In this document: positions 32,352-40,440 of the stretch, in pieces
How positions within the stretch are numbered: the first letter of the stretch is position 1
Layout of the letters: the number at the start of each line of letters is the position of its first letter
Source of the DNA: CAYNWT01 sp964450955
Lineage (GTDB): Bacteria; Planctomycetota; Planctomycetia; Planctomycetales; Planctomycetaceae
Length of the DNA: 64,000 bases
Direction: 5' to 3'
Assembly: GCA_964450955.1 (NCBI GenBank)
Contig: CAYVFI010000010.1
Coordinates: forward strand, 62,001-126,000
The notes under the pieces: model-generated
The model's input: the letters and a program-made list of their open reading frames with translations, nothing else
Database searches by the model: none
What the model was told of the DNA's origin: nothing
Made by a program: the position numbers and the translations under genes

Positions 32352-33011
32352 TTAGCTGCCAGCTGAGAACCGGGCACGCAACTTTGTCGACAACGCCGCG
32401 GCCAACTCAGACATGGCCAGCACGCAACCAAGATCCTGAATGCCGGGAAACTCGGCAGCGAACGGTGACCTGCACCACAAGATGCTTCCATGCTGCAGCA
32501 CAGCACCTTTCCGACGTCGCTGGGCACTGCCGACAATTTTGTGGGTTCCCACAACGATGTCGTTGGGGTCCGCACGGGAAAAGCACAGAAAGGACTTGTT
32601 TTGTGGGTCGCTTTCAGCAGAACCGCGCAGTCTGCTTTCGAGGCCTTTTTCCAGGAGAAACCCGATGATCAGCTCATGAACAAACCTGTAAATTTCAGTC
32701 GGATCAGAAGCCCAGGGGTGGGCACTCGCAACCGACAGTGAATAAGTCAGTTCCTGATCGTGAAGAATTGCCCCGCCCCCGGAGAGGCGACGCACCAGCG
32801 GCAGAGCCCGCAACGGGTCAGGAACCACACCGACGTCTTTTTGAAAGTACCCCAGCGAGACAGTCGGTTCTTTCCATCGGTAGAACCGCAGAGTCGACTG
32901 GCCCGATTGGACAGCGTGGTTCAGCAGACCTTCATCGATCTGCATGTTCTCAACACCGCTCTGTGCGGCCGATTCGTGGATGACGCGCAGCGAGAATGCT
33001 TGATTGGTCAA
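32352..33011 (-). CDS. Lipoate-protein ligase A / octanoyltransferase family protein
   Basis: This cytoplasmic enzyme of the biotin/lipoate ligase (BPL_LplA_LipB) fold attaches lipoate or octanoate to carrier proteins. The motif RRLSGGGAILHDQELTYSL matches the lipoyl-AMP loop, and VVGTHKIVGSAQRRRKGAVLQHGSI contains the catalytic lysine region. It has 219 residues without the extra C-terminal domain of E. coli LplA, similar to LipM/LplJ-type or short LplA proteins. The gene lies 33 nt downstream of gcvH on the same strand, so the glycine cleavage H protein is its likely substrate. Whether it uses free lipoate or octanoyl-ACP cannot be told from sequence. Confidence 0.88.
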   Translation of the reverse strand: MTNQAFSLRVIHESAAQSGVENMQIDEGLLNHAVQSGQSTLRFYRWKEPTVSLGYFQKDVGVVPDPLRALPLVRRLSGGGAILHDQELTYSLSVASAHPWASDPTEIYRFVHELIIGFLLEKGLESRLRGSAESDPQNKSFLCFSRADPNDIVVGTHKIVGSAQRRRKGAVLQHGSILWCRSPFAAEFPGIQDLGCVLAMSELAAALSTKLRARFSAGS

Positions 33012-33044
33012 CTCAGGTCTCCCGCCGAAACCGGACGCTACACC

Positions 33045-33425
33045 TTAGGACTCTGAGCAATGAGCCTCGTACGCGGCGTGGTCCATGAGGGCACCGACTT
33101 CATCCGCATTGGAAAGCTTGACCTTCATTATCCAGCCGCCCGTGTACGGTTCATCCGACAACATCCCCAGATCGTCTGGCAGAGCGTCATTCACTTCCGT
33201 GACTTCTCCGCTAATCGGAGCGTAAAGATCACTGGCTGCCTTGACGCTCTCAACGACGCCGAATACCGCGCCGACTTCTGTTGTGGAACCAACTTCGGGC
33301 AGTTCCAGATAGACAAGGTCTGTCAGCGCATCAACGGCGAACTTCGAGATACCCACGGTGGCAATGTCGCCATCGACGCTTACCCATTCATGCGACTTTG
33401 CAAAACGTAAAGTTGTCGGATCCAT
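33045..33425 (-). CDS. gcvH: Glycine cleavage system H protein
   Basis: GcvH carries the aminomethyl group on a lipoyl arm between the P, T and L proteins of the glycine cleavage system. The 126-residue product has the family start LRFAKSHEWVSVDGDIATVGIS, the lipoylation site GVVESVKAASDLYAPISGEV (acceptor Lys62) and the conserved end EPYTGGWIMKVKLSN. Length is standard. It sits directly upstream of the lipoate ligase gene and downstream of rpiB in the same direction. Other gcv genes are not in this window. Confidence 0.96.
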   Translation of the reverse strand: MDPTTLRFAKSHEWVSVDGDIATVGISKFAVDALTDLVYLELPEVGSTTEVGAVFGVVESVKAASDLYAPISGEVTEVNDALPDDLGMLSDEPYTGGWIMKVKLSNADEVGALMDHAAYEAHCSES

Positions 33426-33473
33426 TGACGCTAAGACTCCTGCATTATTGACGTCGGTTACGAAGAACCGTTG

Positions 33474-33947
33474 CTATTGTGGCTGTTTTTGGACTGAGCC
33501 CAAGCCGTTTTGACTTTCAATTTCGCTAATCTTATCCAGTCGTCGTGCGTGGCGACCACCTTCAAATTCAGTGCCGATCCAGACTTCGACAATTTGGTCC
33601 AGCAATGAATCACTGACCAAATCCGCAGACAGGCATAGAATGTTGGCATCGTTGTGCAGCCGGCTCATCTTGGTCGTCATCGTGTCGTGGCAAGACACGC
33701 CTCGAACACCGGCAAACTTGTTCGCAGTAATGCACATGCCAAGTCCGGTTCCACAGATGAGAATCCCGCTGTCGAGTTCGCCCTGTGAAACCAGGCTCGC
33801 AACCCGCGACGCAAAGTCCGGGTAATCGACGCTATCGCTGGACTCAGGACCGCAGTCCATGGACGTGTGGCCAAGCTGGTTCAACTGAAGCAGAACCTGA
33901 TGCTTCTTGTCGAAACCCCGGTGATCGCTACCGACGCCGATTTTCAT
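33474..33947 (-). CDS. rpiB: Ribose-5-phosphate isomerase B
   Basis: RpiB interconverts ribose 5-phosphate and ribulose 5-phosphate. The 157-residue protein from the ATG at 33947 begins MKIGVGSDHRGFDKK and has VDYPDFASRVASLVSQGELDSGILICGTGLGMCITANKFAGVRG split around the conserved catalytic Cys/Gly loop (ICGTGLGM), then HNDANILCLSA. The family Asp/His residues of SDHRG and the VRG motif are present. The ATG lies two nucleotides after the stop of the upstream Sua5/phosphatase gene, indicating coupling. Linkage of rpiB to Sua5 and low-molecular-weight phosphatase genes mirrors the ywlC-ywlE-ywlF region of Bacillus subtilis (from memory). Confidence 0.93.
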   Translation of the reverse strand: MKIGVGSDHRGFDKKHQVLLQLNQLGHTSMDCGPESSDSVDYPDFASRVASLVSQGELDSGILICGTGLGMCITANKFAGVRGVSCHDTMTTKMSRLHNDANILCLSADLVSDSLLDQIVEVWIGTEFEGGRHARRLDKISEIESQNGLGSVQKQPQ

Positions 33948-33949
33948 AC

Positions 33950-35050
33950 TCAACACCCTTCATCAAAATCCGAACCAATGATGGCTCGCAGGCTTTCCTC
34001 TATCTCTCGCTCGCAGCGTTTGTATTCCGCCATCCCGCCCCCAATGGGGTCGACCACGTCTTCGCCGGTCCGCCGGAGCACATGCACCTTCGGTCCCAGG
34101 TCCGCTCGGAAACGAAGAATTGCATCGCGATGACCGTTGGTCATCGTGAAAATTGAATCGCTCGCCTCCAGCAACTGCTCTGAAAGTGGCTGGCTGACAT
34201 GACTGCTGATGTCGATGTTGCGGTTTAGCAAGATCTCCACGGACTCACGACTTGCTGGTGAACCGGAAGCGGCCGCCAAGCCTGCTGACTGAACAAGGTA
34301 TCCCAGTTCAAACAGCTTCTCAGGCGGGCATTGTAACCGCTCGGCCAACAAATTGCGAAACAAGCCTTCCGCCAATGGACTCCGGCAGGTGTTCCCCGTA
34401 CAGACGAAAAGGTATATGCGACAAGCACTTAGGTTAATCGCGTGCTCGCTAAGAATCCCTGCGGACACAATCGTAAAGTCGGATCCCGAGACCTCCACCA
34501 CACTGGCCGGCGCTTGATACGGTACAGAACCAGTGTCCAGTACAAGTTCTGCCGCCGGAAACGCGTCCGTAAATTCCGCGGCCGTCGATAGCTGTCCCGC
34601 AGCACCCACATCGGATGTCAGAACCAGCGGCTCTGCAACCTTCGACATGACAGACATGATTGTGGGGTCGTCAGGAGCGACCACCGGAACCAAGTCACCA
34701 TCGGTCAGGGCGTCTTGAGCTTCCTGAACCAAACTTTGGAAGGCCCCGTCTTTAGTTGGCACCCGAGCGATTAGAGGACCGGGCCAACACCGATCAAGCA
34801 ACCGACGCAGGCGAATCGGCAGATCCGGGGCGATATCCTGAGCCTGAGATTCATCATGGACCGCCAGCCACAACTGACGATCACCTTGCGTGGCAGCCTG
34901 CAACGAAGCAGAACTGCTGGCCAGCGTCGCAGCCGAGTAAGTGGTCGAACCCCTGAGCCCAACAACGCGACCTGCCTGCAACGCTTTGACCGCTTCGCCA
35001 ACGGCGTTCGCTAACTCAGCTTCGGTTTCAATTGAAAGTAAACGCGGCAT
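33950..35050 (-). CDS. Sua5/YrdC-like domain fused to low-molecular-weight protein phosphatase
   Basis: This is a two-domain protein of 366 residues from the ATG at 35050 (an earlier start at 35113 adds 21 residues). The N-terminal ~190 residues resemble the YrdC/Sua5 threonylcarbamoyl-AMP synthase fold (VGLRGSTTYS, LLDRCWPGPLIARVP, TSDVGAAGQ), but the usual basic nucleotide-binding residues are poorly preserved. The C-terminal domain (from ~210) is an LMW-PTP: P-loop FVCTGNTCRSPLAEG with Cys217 and Arg223, and the general-acid region DVVDPIGG with Asp334. A Thr sits at the P-loop position (CTGNT) that marks arginine phosphatases such as YwlE, rather than the Ile/Leu usual in tyrosine phosphatases. 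It is translationally linked to rpiB. Confidence 0.85.
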   Translation of the reverse strand: MPRLLSIETEAELANAVGEAVKALQAGRVVGLRGSTTYSAATLASSSASLQAATQGDRQLWLAVHDESQAQDIAPDLPIRLRRLLDRCWPGPLIARVPTKDGAFQSLVQEAQDALTDGDLVPVVAPDDPTIMSVMSKVAEPLVLTSDVGAAGQLSTAAEFTDAFPAAELVLDTGSVPYQAPASVVEVSGSDFTIVSAGILSEHAINLSACRIYLFVCTGNTCRSPLAEGLFRNLLAERLQCPPEKLFELGYLVQSAGLAAASGSPASRESVEILLNRNIDISSHVSQPLSEQLLEASDSIFTMTNGHRDAILRFRADLGPKVHVLRRTGEDVVDPIGGGMAEYKRCEREIEESLRAIIGSDFDEGC

Positions 35051-35295
35051 GCGTGGCTCGGACTTGAGACAAACTGGAGCGCCAGTCTGACGCTGAGAAT
35101 GCCCATTCGTCAAGCGACGCCAAGCCGGTAAACATTTGGCTGGAAACGACTTGCAGAAAAACCCATTCTTCTTACGCTATCCAAGCTGGGCTAACTTGCA
35201 TAACCTTCTCGTCTTTCGAACATTTCGCGCAAGATGCGCGATGGGTGACGAATCACCCTTGAGGGAACTGAGTCCTACCTGCGATTGATTTCTGA

Positions 35296-36036
35296 ATGCT
35301 GAAGACAACTGATAGCCAGCCCGGCAGTTCGAACCGCCGTAAGAAGGCGAAACAGAAAAAGAAGTTTCGCAAGCTTGTCGAGTTCAAAAGTATTTCCAGC
35401 AGCATCGCTGAAGCGCACTACGACGGCCCGGCGGGTGCAGTGCTTTCGATGGCAAGCAAAGTCTCGCTTCACGAACCGCTGGTCGGCCACTTACTTAAAT
35501 CCGGCAAGTTCGATGTCACCCGGTTCCGAAATGTCCTGGACATCGGCTCTGGAGCCGGCCAGATACTCGGGCATCTAATCAAAATCTGTCAGCCCGAAGC
35601 GCGATTGGTTGGAATCGACCTGTCGCACGAAATGCTTCGTCGAGCCAGAAACAGGCTCCGTAGCGATCGGCCCGTGTTTGTGTCGGCCGACATGACACAG
35701 CTGCCGTTTGCCGACAATTCATTTGACTGCATTACCTGCGGCTGGGTTATCGAACACCTGCCGCAACCCGCACCGGGATTGAATGAGTTCCATCGCGTTC
35801 TCCAGCCGGGTGGCAGTGTGCTGATGCTGGTCACTGAAGACACCATCGCTGGCGCGTTTAATAGTCGGTTCTGGAAGTGTCGAACCTTCAACCGCCGTGA
35901 ATTTGAACGGGCATGCGTCGATGCTGGCTTGGGGTGGGAGGAAGAATTCTGGCTGACACCACTGCACAAGCTATTCAAAGCCGGCGGAATTTTGGTCGAA
36001 GCACGCAAGGCCGACTGCATCGATCAGTCGGAATAG
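35296..36036 (+). CDS. Class I SAM-dependent methyltransferase
   Basis: This cytoplasmic methyltransferase of 246 residues has the Methyltransf_11 pattern. Motif I is LDIGSGAGQILGHL, motif II is RLVGIDLSHEMLRRAR, DMTQLPFADNSFDCITCGWVIEHLP contains the post-II/III region, and RVLQPGGSVLMLVTED is motif IV. A basic Lys/Arg-rich N-terminus (NRRKKAKQKKKFRK) precedes the fold. The C-terminus (FWLTPLHKLFKAGGILVEARK) resembles UbiE/MPBQ-like small-molecule or lipid methyltransferases, but the substrate is unknown. It converges with the IMPase-family gene and their ends overlap by 13 nt. Confidence 0.88.
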   Translation: MLKTTDSQPGSSNRRKKAKQKKKFRKLVEFKSISSSIAEAHYDGPAGAVLSMASKVSLHEPLVGHLLKSGKFDVTRFRNVLDIGSGAGQILGHLIKICQPEARLVGIDLSHEMLRRARNRLRSDRPVFVSADMTQLPFADNSFDCITCGWVIEHLPQPAPGLNEFHRVLQPGGSVLMLVTEDTIAGAFNSRFWKCRTFNRREFERACVDAGLGWEEEFWLTPLHKLFKAGGILVEARKADCIDQSE

Positions 36037-36950
36037 CGTTCCGGATTCCAGTCTTTCGCGTGCTCGCACATTGCGATCAGCATCTCACGATCCGGACTGC
36101 ATGCAACAATACCCGGCAGCCGCAACATGCTGGCTCGGTCGTCCATCCACAGTTCGCCAAAGTGAACCGGTTCCTGGTTGTGAACCCACAACGCGTCACC
36201 GCCCAGCGATCTGGCGATCTGCATCGATGCCGGGAAATCGTAGATATTCGGCGAGTGAATCAACGATCCTGCAAACTCGCCCGTTGCCATGAGCGGATAA
36301 ATGCTGCCCGGCATCTTGGCTGAAATCACACCTTCCAGCCCAATCGAACTCAGCGACTCAGCCCGCTCAGCATCGCGCTGCTGAAACCCAATCATGTAAA
36401 TCCGTTTGGAACCCGCTTGCTGACGGTCGTTCCATGGCTCCATTTCAGCCAGAACCGCATTCGCCGAACGCGATGGATCGTCCTCGCCGCAGAAAATTTT
36501 CCCGTTCTTAACTTCGGTCCACGTTCCGTGCTCACCAGCCTCAGGAACATAGACCAGCGAATAATGTACGTCGTCCGGCATCTGCAACTGCAACATCACG
36601 CAGTAGCCATCACCGTCGCGGTCGCGGTACTGCTTGGTTCCATCAATCGGATCAATCGTGATCGCCAACTCAGCATCCTGATTGAAGAACCGCGTATCGC
36701 CCGTGGATTCCTCGCCCTCAATCCGACACTCACGAAAAACCGGATCACCATCACGCAGCGCGGCGACGATGAGTTCCTGAACACTCAGATCCGCCAGCGT
36801 CAAAGCGTCTGTATTCGCATTCCCCGAATCCTTCCCGGTCACCGCAACATTAAACGGACGAATCTGTCGCGCAATCGCGCCGCCCCACCTCAGAACCGAA
36901 GGCATCTCACGCGACAAGGCTTCAACGACCGCATCAATATTTGTGCTCAT
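36024..36950 (-). CDS. Inositol-monophosphatase/CysQ-family phosphatase
   Basis: This is a Mg2+-dependent sugar- or nucleotide-phosphatase fold of 308 residues. The metal-binding motifs are CRIEGEES (Glu-Glu loop) and TIDPIDGTKQY (motif A). The C-terminal motif B is variant, reading NIYDFPASMQIARSLGGDALW where WDxAAG is usual. Family members dephosphorylate inositol phosphate, 3'-phosphoadenosine 5'-phosphate or fructose 1,6-bisphosphate; the variant motif leaves the substrate open. Its ATG overlaps the stop of the ATP-grasp gene (ATGA) and that gene is fused by a 1-nt overlap to mch, so the phosphatase is probably part of methanopterin-related metabolism. Confidence 0.85.
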   Translation of the reverse strand: MSTNIDAVVEALSREMPSVLRWGGAIARQIRPFNVAVTGKDSGNANTDALTLADLSVQELIVAALRDGDPVFRECRIEGEESTGDTRFFNQDAELAITIDPIDGTKQYRDRDGDGYCVMLQLQMPDDVHYSLVYVPEAGEHGTWTEVKNGKIFCGEDDPSRSANAVLAEMEPWNDRQQAGSKRIYMIGFQQRDAERAESLSSIGLEGVISAKMPGSIYPLMATGEFAGSLIHSPNIYDFPASMQIARSLGGDALWVHNQEPVHFGELWMDDRASMLRLPGIVACSPDREMLIAMCEHAKDWNPERYSD

Positions 36951-37846
36951 CTTTGTTTTCTTTCTTCCTCAATCGATCGAATCAGCAGCGATGCCACGTC
37001 AATCTTTGTCACCGAACCCAGCGCTTTCCAACCCGGAACCGCATTCACTTCCAACACAAACGGCAACCCGTCAGCGTCGCGAATGATATCAATTCCGGCG
37101 ATCCGAGTTCCCGTTGCCGCGGCCGCGCGACACGCCAAATCGCGTTCAGCGTCGGTTGCCTCGTAGACTTCCGCCCTGCCCCGCTGGTTGACATTCGTGC
37201 GAAAGTCCAAATCGTTAACGCGTTTCATAGACGCCACAATCTGGCCGTCCAAAACCATCAATCGCACATCAAAACCAGCGTGATTCACGAACTCCTGCAC
37301 GTAGAAAACGGCACCAGTCATCCGCAAAGACTTGAAGACGCGAAACGCCGTTTCTTCATCAGTCAGCCGCACAATCCCACGCCCCTCAGCCCCAAACACA
37401 GGCTTGAGAACCACATCGCGGCCCAGTCGCTCAAAGCACTCCATCCCCTGCTCGACCGTTTCGCACGTCGCCGTTTTCGGAACCGGAACACCCGCGGCCG
37501 CCAGCCGAGCCGTCGTCAAATACTTATCCACCGCGCACTCGATGGAACGCGGGCTGTTGACGACACTGACGCCAGCTTCCGCCAACTGCCCCAATACGTT
37601 CATCCGAAACACAACCTGTTCCAGCGAACCCGGCGGCATGGTTCGAACGATAACCGCATCGACCTCGTCCAATCCAAAACGATTCAACTCATAGTCAAGC
37701 GCCGACACCCCGGTCGCACCCGAACCGACCTCCCCCACCAACGACCGAAAATCCAACAGCAGCGGTTCATGCCCCGCATCCACAATCACACGGCGCAGGT
37801 CCTTCGCGTACCAACTCCGCTGGTTGGCCAGCATCGCAATCCGCAT
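36947..37846 (-). CDS. ATP-grasp ligase (RimK/MptN-like) linked to methanopterin genes
   Basis: This is a cytoplasmic ATP-dependent carboxylate-amine ligase of 299 residues. The ATP-grasp features are the N-terminal preATP domain, SPRSIECAVDKYLTTARLAAAGVPVPKT, the Lys-containing strand DVVLKPVFGAEGRGIVRL, the Glu of VFYVQEFVNHAG, and metal ligands in GIDIIRDADGLPFVLEVNAVPGWK. It resembles RimK and the glutamate ligases of tetrahydromethanopterin/F420 pathways. Its position between mch and the IMPase gene, with a 1-nt overlap (TAATG) on one side and a 4-nt overlap on the other, suggests a role in making the C1-carrying pterin cofactor; methylotroph methanopterin clusters also contain ATP-grasp genes. 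The exact amino acid substrate is not known. Confidence 0.88.
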   Translation of the reverse strand: MRIAMLANQRSWYAKDLRRVIVDAGHEPLLLDFRSLVGEVGSGATGVSALDYELNRFGLDEVDAVIVRTMPPGSLEQVVFRMNVLGQLAEAGVSVVNSPRSIECAVDKYLTTARLAAAGVPVPKTATCETVEQGMECFERLGRDVVLKPVFGAEGRGIVRLTDEETAFRVFKSLRMTGAVFYVQEFVNHAGFDVRLMVLDGQIVASMKRVNDLDFRTNVNQRGRAEVYEATDAERDLACRAAAATGTRIAGIDIIRDADGLPFVLEVNAVPGWKALGSVTKIDVASLLIRSIEEERKQR

Positions 37847-38796
37847 TACGCCCGACCAAACTTCGGCAGCGCAAGATCTTCGATAATCTGACCGAACTCA
37901 AAGGTGTTCCCGGTCTTCAAATTCTGGAGCACGACAACCGCCGGGCTAAACAAGTGCTTGTCGATCTTGTAGAAGTCCCCGCCCGCTTCTTCAAACAAAT
38001 CCGCAAACGACCGCCCATGCGCGGACGAACTGTTGCTGGGCACCTTCGGCCCGATTTCGCGAATCTCATCGTCCTCGCAACTCACCCACAGCGTCACCCG
38101 CGCGCCGTACAGGATTGCGTCGTTGGTGCGCCCGATCCCGGTTAAGTCGTCGGCCGCAACCGGTGGCAATGGAGCTGTCCCGAACCCGCTGGCGACGTTT
38201 CGAGTCTCAAAGCCAACCTCGTGTAACTTGTGCATCGCCGTCTCAACAGACCGGGCCAGAACCTGCACGTTGCCGGCTTGCGAAGCAGTCGGAGCCACCA
38301 ACAGCGTCACGCCGCTTCCACACTTCTCAGCCAAATCAGCCGCGACTTCCTCCGTCGGCAACTTACCCGCTTCCAGCACGCCAACCGCATGTGGAGGCGG
38401 TTCCGGTTCGAACCCAAACTCCTTCAGCATCGGTTCTCGACACGCCGCCAGCCGCATCGGCCCCGAACCCATCCCAAAGTAGTCATCGCCAGTCACCTGC
38501 CAACCGGCGTACTGACTCAGCAAACACGCGACCAGCGGATGGTCCGTCGAAACGTCAATGTGCGGCACTCGGCGAGAACCAAACACCCCGTGCGTCAACC
38601 GAATCTTGGCCAAATCCGCCATGCAAACATGCGCCAAGGCCAGCCCCGTCTCCAGGCCGCCAACCGCATCGACTCCGCAATCAATCACACGACAGCCATC
38701 CGCCAGCTCCGACACCGCAACGCGCATCGGCTCCGCTTGATCGGCCATAAAGTTTGCAACCACCAGCGACCGCTGGTTAAGTTCAATCGAGTTCAT
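37846..38796 (-). CDS. mch: Methenyltetrahydromethanopterin cyclohydrolase
   Basis: Mch interconverts methenyl- and formyl-tetrahydromethanopterin in the archaeal-type C1 pathway used by methylotrophs and found in planctomycetes for formaldehyde oxidation. The 316-residue protein from the ATG at 38796 (MNSIELNQRSLVV; an earlier start at 38865 adds 23 unconserved residues) has family segments DCGVDAVGGLETGLALAHVC, QYAGWQVTGDDYFGMGSGP, NVASGFGTAPLPPVAADDLTGIGRTNDAILYG and GGDFYKIDKHLFSPAVV. Length matches the family. It leads the three-gene overlapping operon with the ATP-grasp ligase and phosphatase. Other enzymes of the pathway (fae, mtdB, fhc) are not in this window. Confidence 0.95.
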   Translation of the reverse strand: MNSIELNQRSLVVANFMADQAEPMRVAVSELADGCRVIDCGVDAVGGLETGLALAHVCMADLAKIRLTHGVFGSRRVPHIDVSTDHPLVACLLSQYAGWQVTGDDYFGMGSGPMRLAACREPMLKEFGFEPEPPPHAVGVLEAGKLPTEEVAADLAEKCGSGVTLLVAPTASQAGNVQVLARSVETAMHKLHEVGFETRNVASGFGTAPLPPVAADDLTGIGRTNDAILYGARVTLWVSCEDDEIREIGPKVPSNSSSAHGRSFADLFEEAGGDFYKIDKHLFSPAVVVLQNLKTGNTFEFGQIIEDLALPKFGRA

Positions 38797-39025
38797 TCTG
38801 TTGGCCTTGGGTCCGTGTTCAAATCGGTCAACGAAGCTTGTAATCCTGCAAAACGATAGTGACACAGATCAGTCACGGCCAGGCCACCGACCACATTCGC
38901 TTGCCAGCCAAACAGACGCCAGAAACCAAAAAGCGACTCCGGTCTTCGGCTTCAACACCATCGCCCTGAAACAGCCACCGCCTCAGGCTGAGCGGACCAG
39001 CGATACCCCGCCGAATCCCACTAAG

Positions 39026-39054
39026 TTGTCTTGGTCTCTCCACAAAAGTATTCT
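39026..39054 (+). promoter_or_regulatory. Candidate sigma-70-type promoter of the Gfo/Idh/MocA gene
   Basis: TTGTCT (39026-39031) and TATTCT (39049-39054) are separated by 17 nt and lie 35 nt before the ATG at 39090. Spacing is ideal but the boxes deviate from consensus, so the call rests on position as well as sequence. Confidence 0.3.
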
Positions 39055-39089
39055 GGTTCGCTCAGATTAACCGCACCGGAGACGCTTTG

Positions 39090-40289
39090 ATGGACACAAC
39101 AAACGGCACCCTTAACCGCAAACTTCGCATGGCTTTGGTCGGCGGTGGACAGGGCAGCTTTATTGGCCGAGTACACGCAACCGCCGCTGTTCTGGACAAC
39201 CGTGCCGCTCTTGTCGCCGGCGCTTTGTCATCAAACGCAGAACGCGCAAAGGCATCGGCTCCTTCGTACGACATCAAAGAAGACCGAGCGTACGGTTCGG
39301 TCACCGAGTTGATTGAAAAAGAACTCGCTTTGCCGGAAGACCAACGCATCGACTTTGTCAGCGTGGCCACTCCAAACCACACTCACTTCGACATCGCCAA
39401 ATCGGCAGTCGAAGCCGGCTTCAACGTCATCTGCGACAAGCCAATGACCTTCGATTACGGTCAGGCTCAGGAACTTGTCAAAGCGGTCGAATCATCCGAC
39501 GTCGTGTTCGCCGTTTCGCACAACTACACCGGCTACCCCATGATCCGCCAGGCGCGCGAGATGATTCTTAGTGGCGAACTGGGCGAAATTCAGGCCATCC
39601 GCAGCAACTACATTCAAGGCTGGTTGCGTTCGAGACTGGAAGAAGAAGACCAAAAACAAGCCGCGTGGCGGACTGACCCGACGAAGTCCGGAGCAGCCGG
39701 CGCGTTCGGGGACATCGGAACCCACGCCTACAACCTTGGTCGCTATATGACGGGGCTCATTCCGTCGGAACTATCTTCGCACCTGAAGATTTTCGCTCCC
39801 GGCCGAGCACTCGACGACTACGGTCATGCCGTCATCCGATATGAAAACGGAGCACTGGGAACCGTCACCGCGAGCCAAATCTCACACGGCCGCGAAAACG
39901 ATCTATTCATTGAGATCGACGGAACCAAGGGCGCGTTGGCCTGGCGACAGGAAGAACCGAACGTGATGATCGTTCGCAAGAATGGTTCTCCACACCAGAT
40001 GTATACTCGCGACCCGAACGCTTCCTTCATGAACGAAGCCGGCGCCGGTGCCTGCCGATTGCCATCGGGTCACCCGGAAGCGTTTTTCGAAGCGTTCGCC
40101 AACGTTTACCGCAGCTCCTACGACGCCATGGTCGCGCGAGCCGCTGGTGAATCGTTTGAAAAGAAAGACACCGTTTATCCGAACGTCTACGACGGAGCGG
40201 AAGGCATGTACTTCATCCAGCAGTGCGTCGCATCCAGTGCCGAAAACGGCGCGTGGCTGCCACTGAAGTGCGAGTACGCTCGCGTCTGA
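39090..40289 (+). CDS. Gfo/Idh/MocA-family NAD(P)-dependent oxidoreductase
   Basis: This cytoplasmic sugar/inositol-type dehydrogenase has 399 residues. The N-terminal Rossmann motif is MALVGGGQGSFIGRVHATAA, the catalytic EKP-like motif appears as VICDKPMTFDYGQAQEL, and the domain-2 motif GAFGDIGTHAYNLGRYMTG contains the conserved Asp/His pair. The ATG at 39090 is preferred; a TTG just before it is an alternative. Planctomycetes encode many of these, often for glycan-derived sugars; nothing nearby identifies the substrate. Cytoplasmic location is inferred from the lack of a signal peptide. Confidence 0.92.
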   Translation: MDTTNGTLNRKLRMALVGGGQGSFIGRVHATAAVLDNRAALVAGALSSNAERAKASAPSYDIKEDRAYGSVTELIEKELALPEDQRIDFVSVATPNHTHFDIAKSAVEAGFNVICDKPMTFDYGQAQELVKAVESSDVVFAVSHNYTGYPMIRQAREMILSGELGEIQAIRSNYIQGWLRSRLEEEDQKQAAWRTDPTKSGAAGAFGDIGTHAYNLGRYMTGLIPSELSSHLKIFAPGRALDDYGHAVIRYENGALGTVTASQISHGRENDLFIEIDGTKGALAWRQEEPNVMIVRKNGSPHQMYTRDPNASFMNEAGAGACRLPSGHPEAFFEAFANVYRSSYDAMVARAAGESFEKKDTVYPNVYDGAEGMYFIQQCVASSAENGAWLPLKCEYARV

Positions 40290-40297
40290 GCACCAAC

Positions 40298-40375
40298 CCT
40301 GCCACCTCTCCTGCTTGCGGGAGAGGTCGCGGTCTCAGCCGCGGGAGAGGGCTTGACCGATACCGAAGGATTGCT
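40298..40375 (+). repeat. Dispersed GC-rich repeat, copy 1
   Basis: About 78 bp beginning CCTGCCACCTCTCCTGCTTG, with an internal hairpin (CTCTCC-tgcttgc-GGGAGAG) and GCGGTCTCAGCCGC, ending GAAGGATTGCT. It is nearly identical and in the same orientation to 40991-41069. It starts nine nucleotides after the Gfo/Idh/MocA stop. Confidence 0.85.
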
Positions 40376-40440
40376 GCTTGACGGTTCGATGACTTGACCC
40401 TGCAACGTCATCCCGCGACGTAGACCTCATGCGCTCGTTG

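Noticed and set aside
36941..37891. 316-codon frame on the plus strand
   Set aside because: Antisense to the ATP-grasp gene, with Arg/His/Asn-rich composition and no motif.
38115..38859. Two overlapping plus-strand frames of about 210 codons
   Set aside because: Antisense to mch, very Pro/Arg/Ser-rich, no motif.
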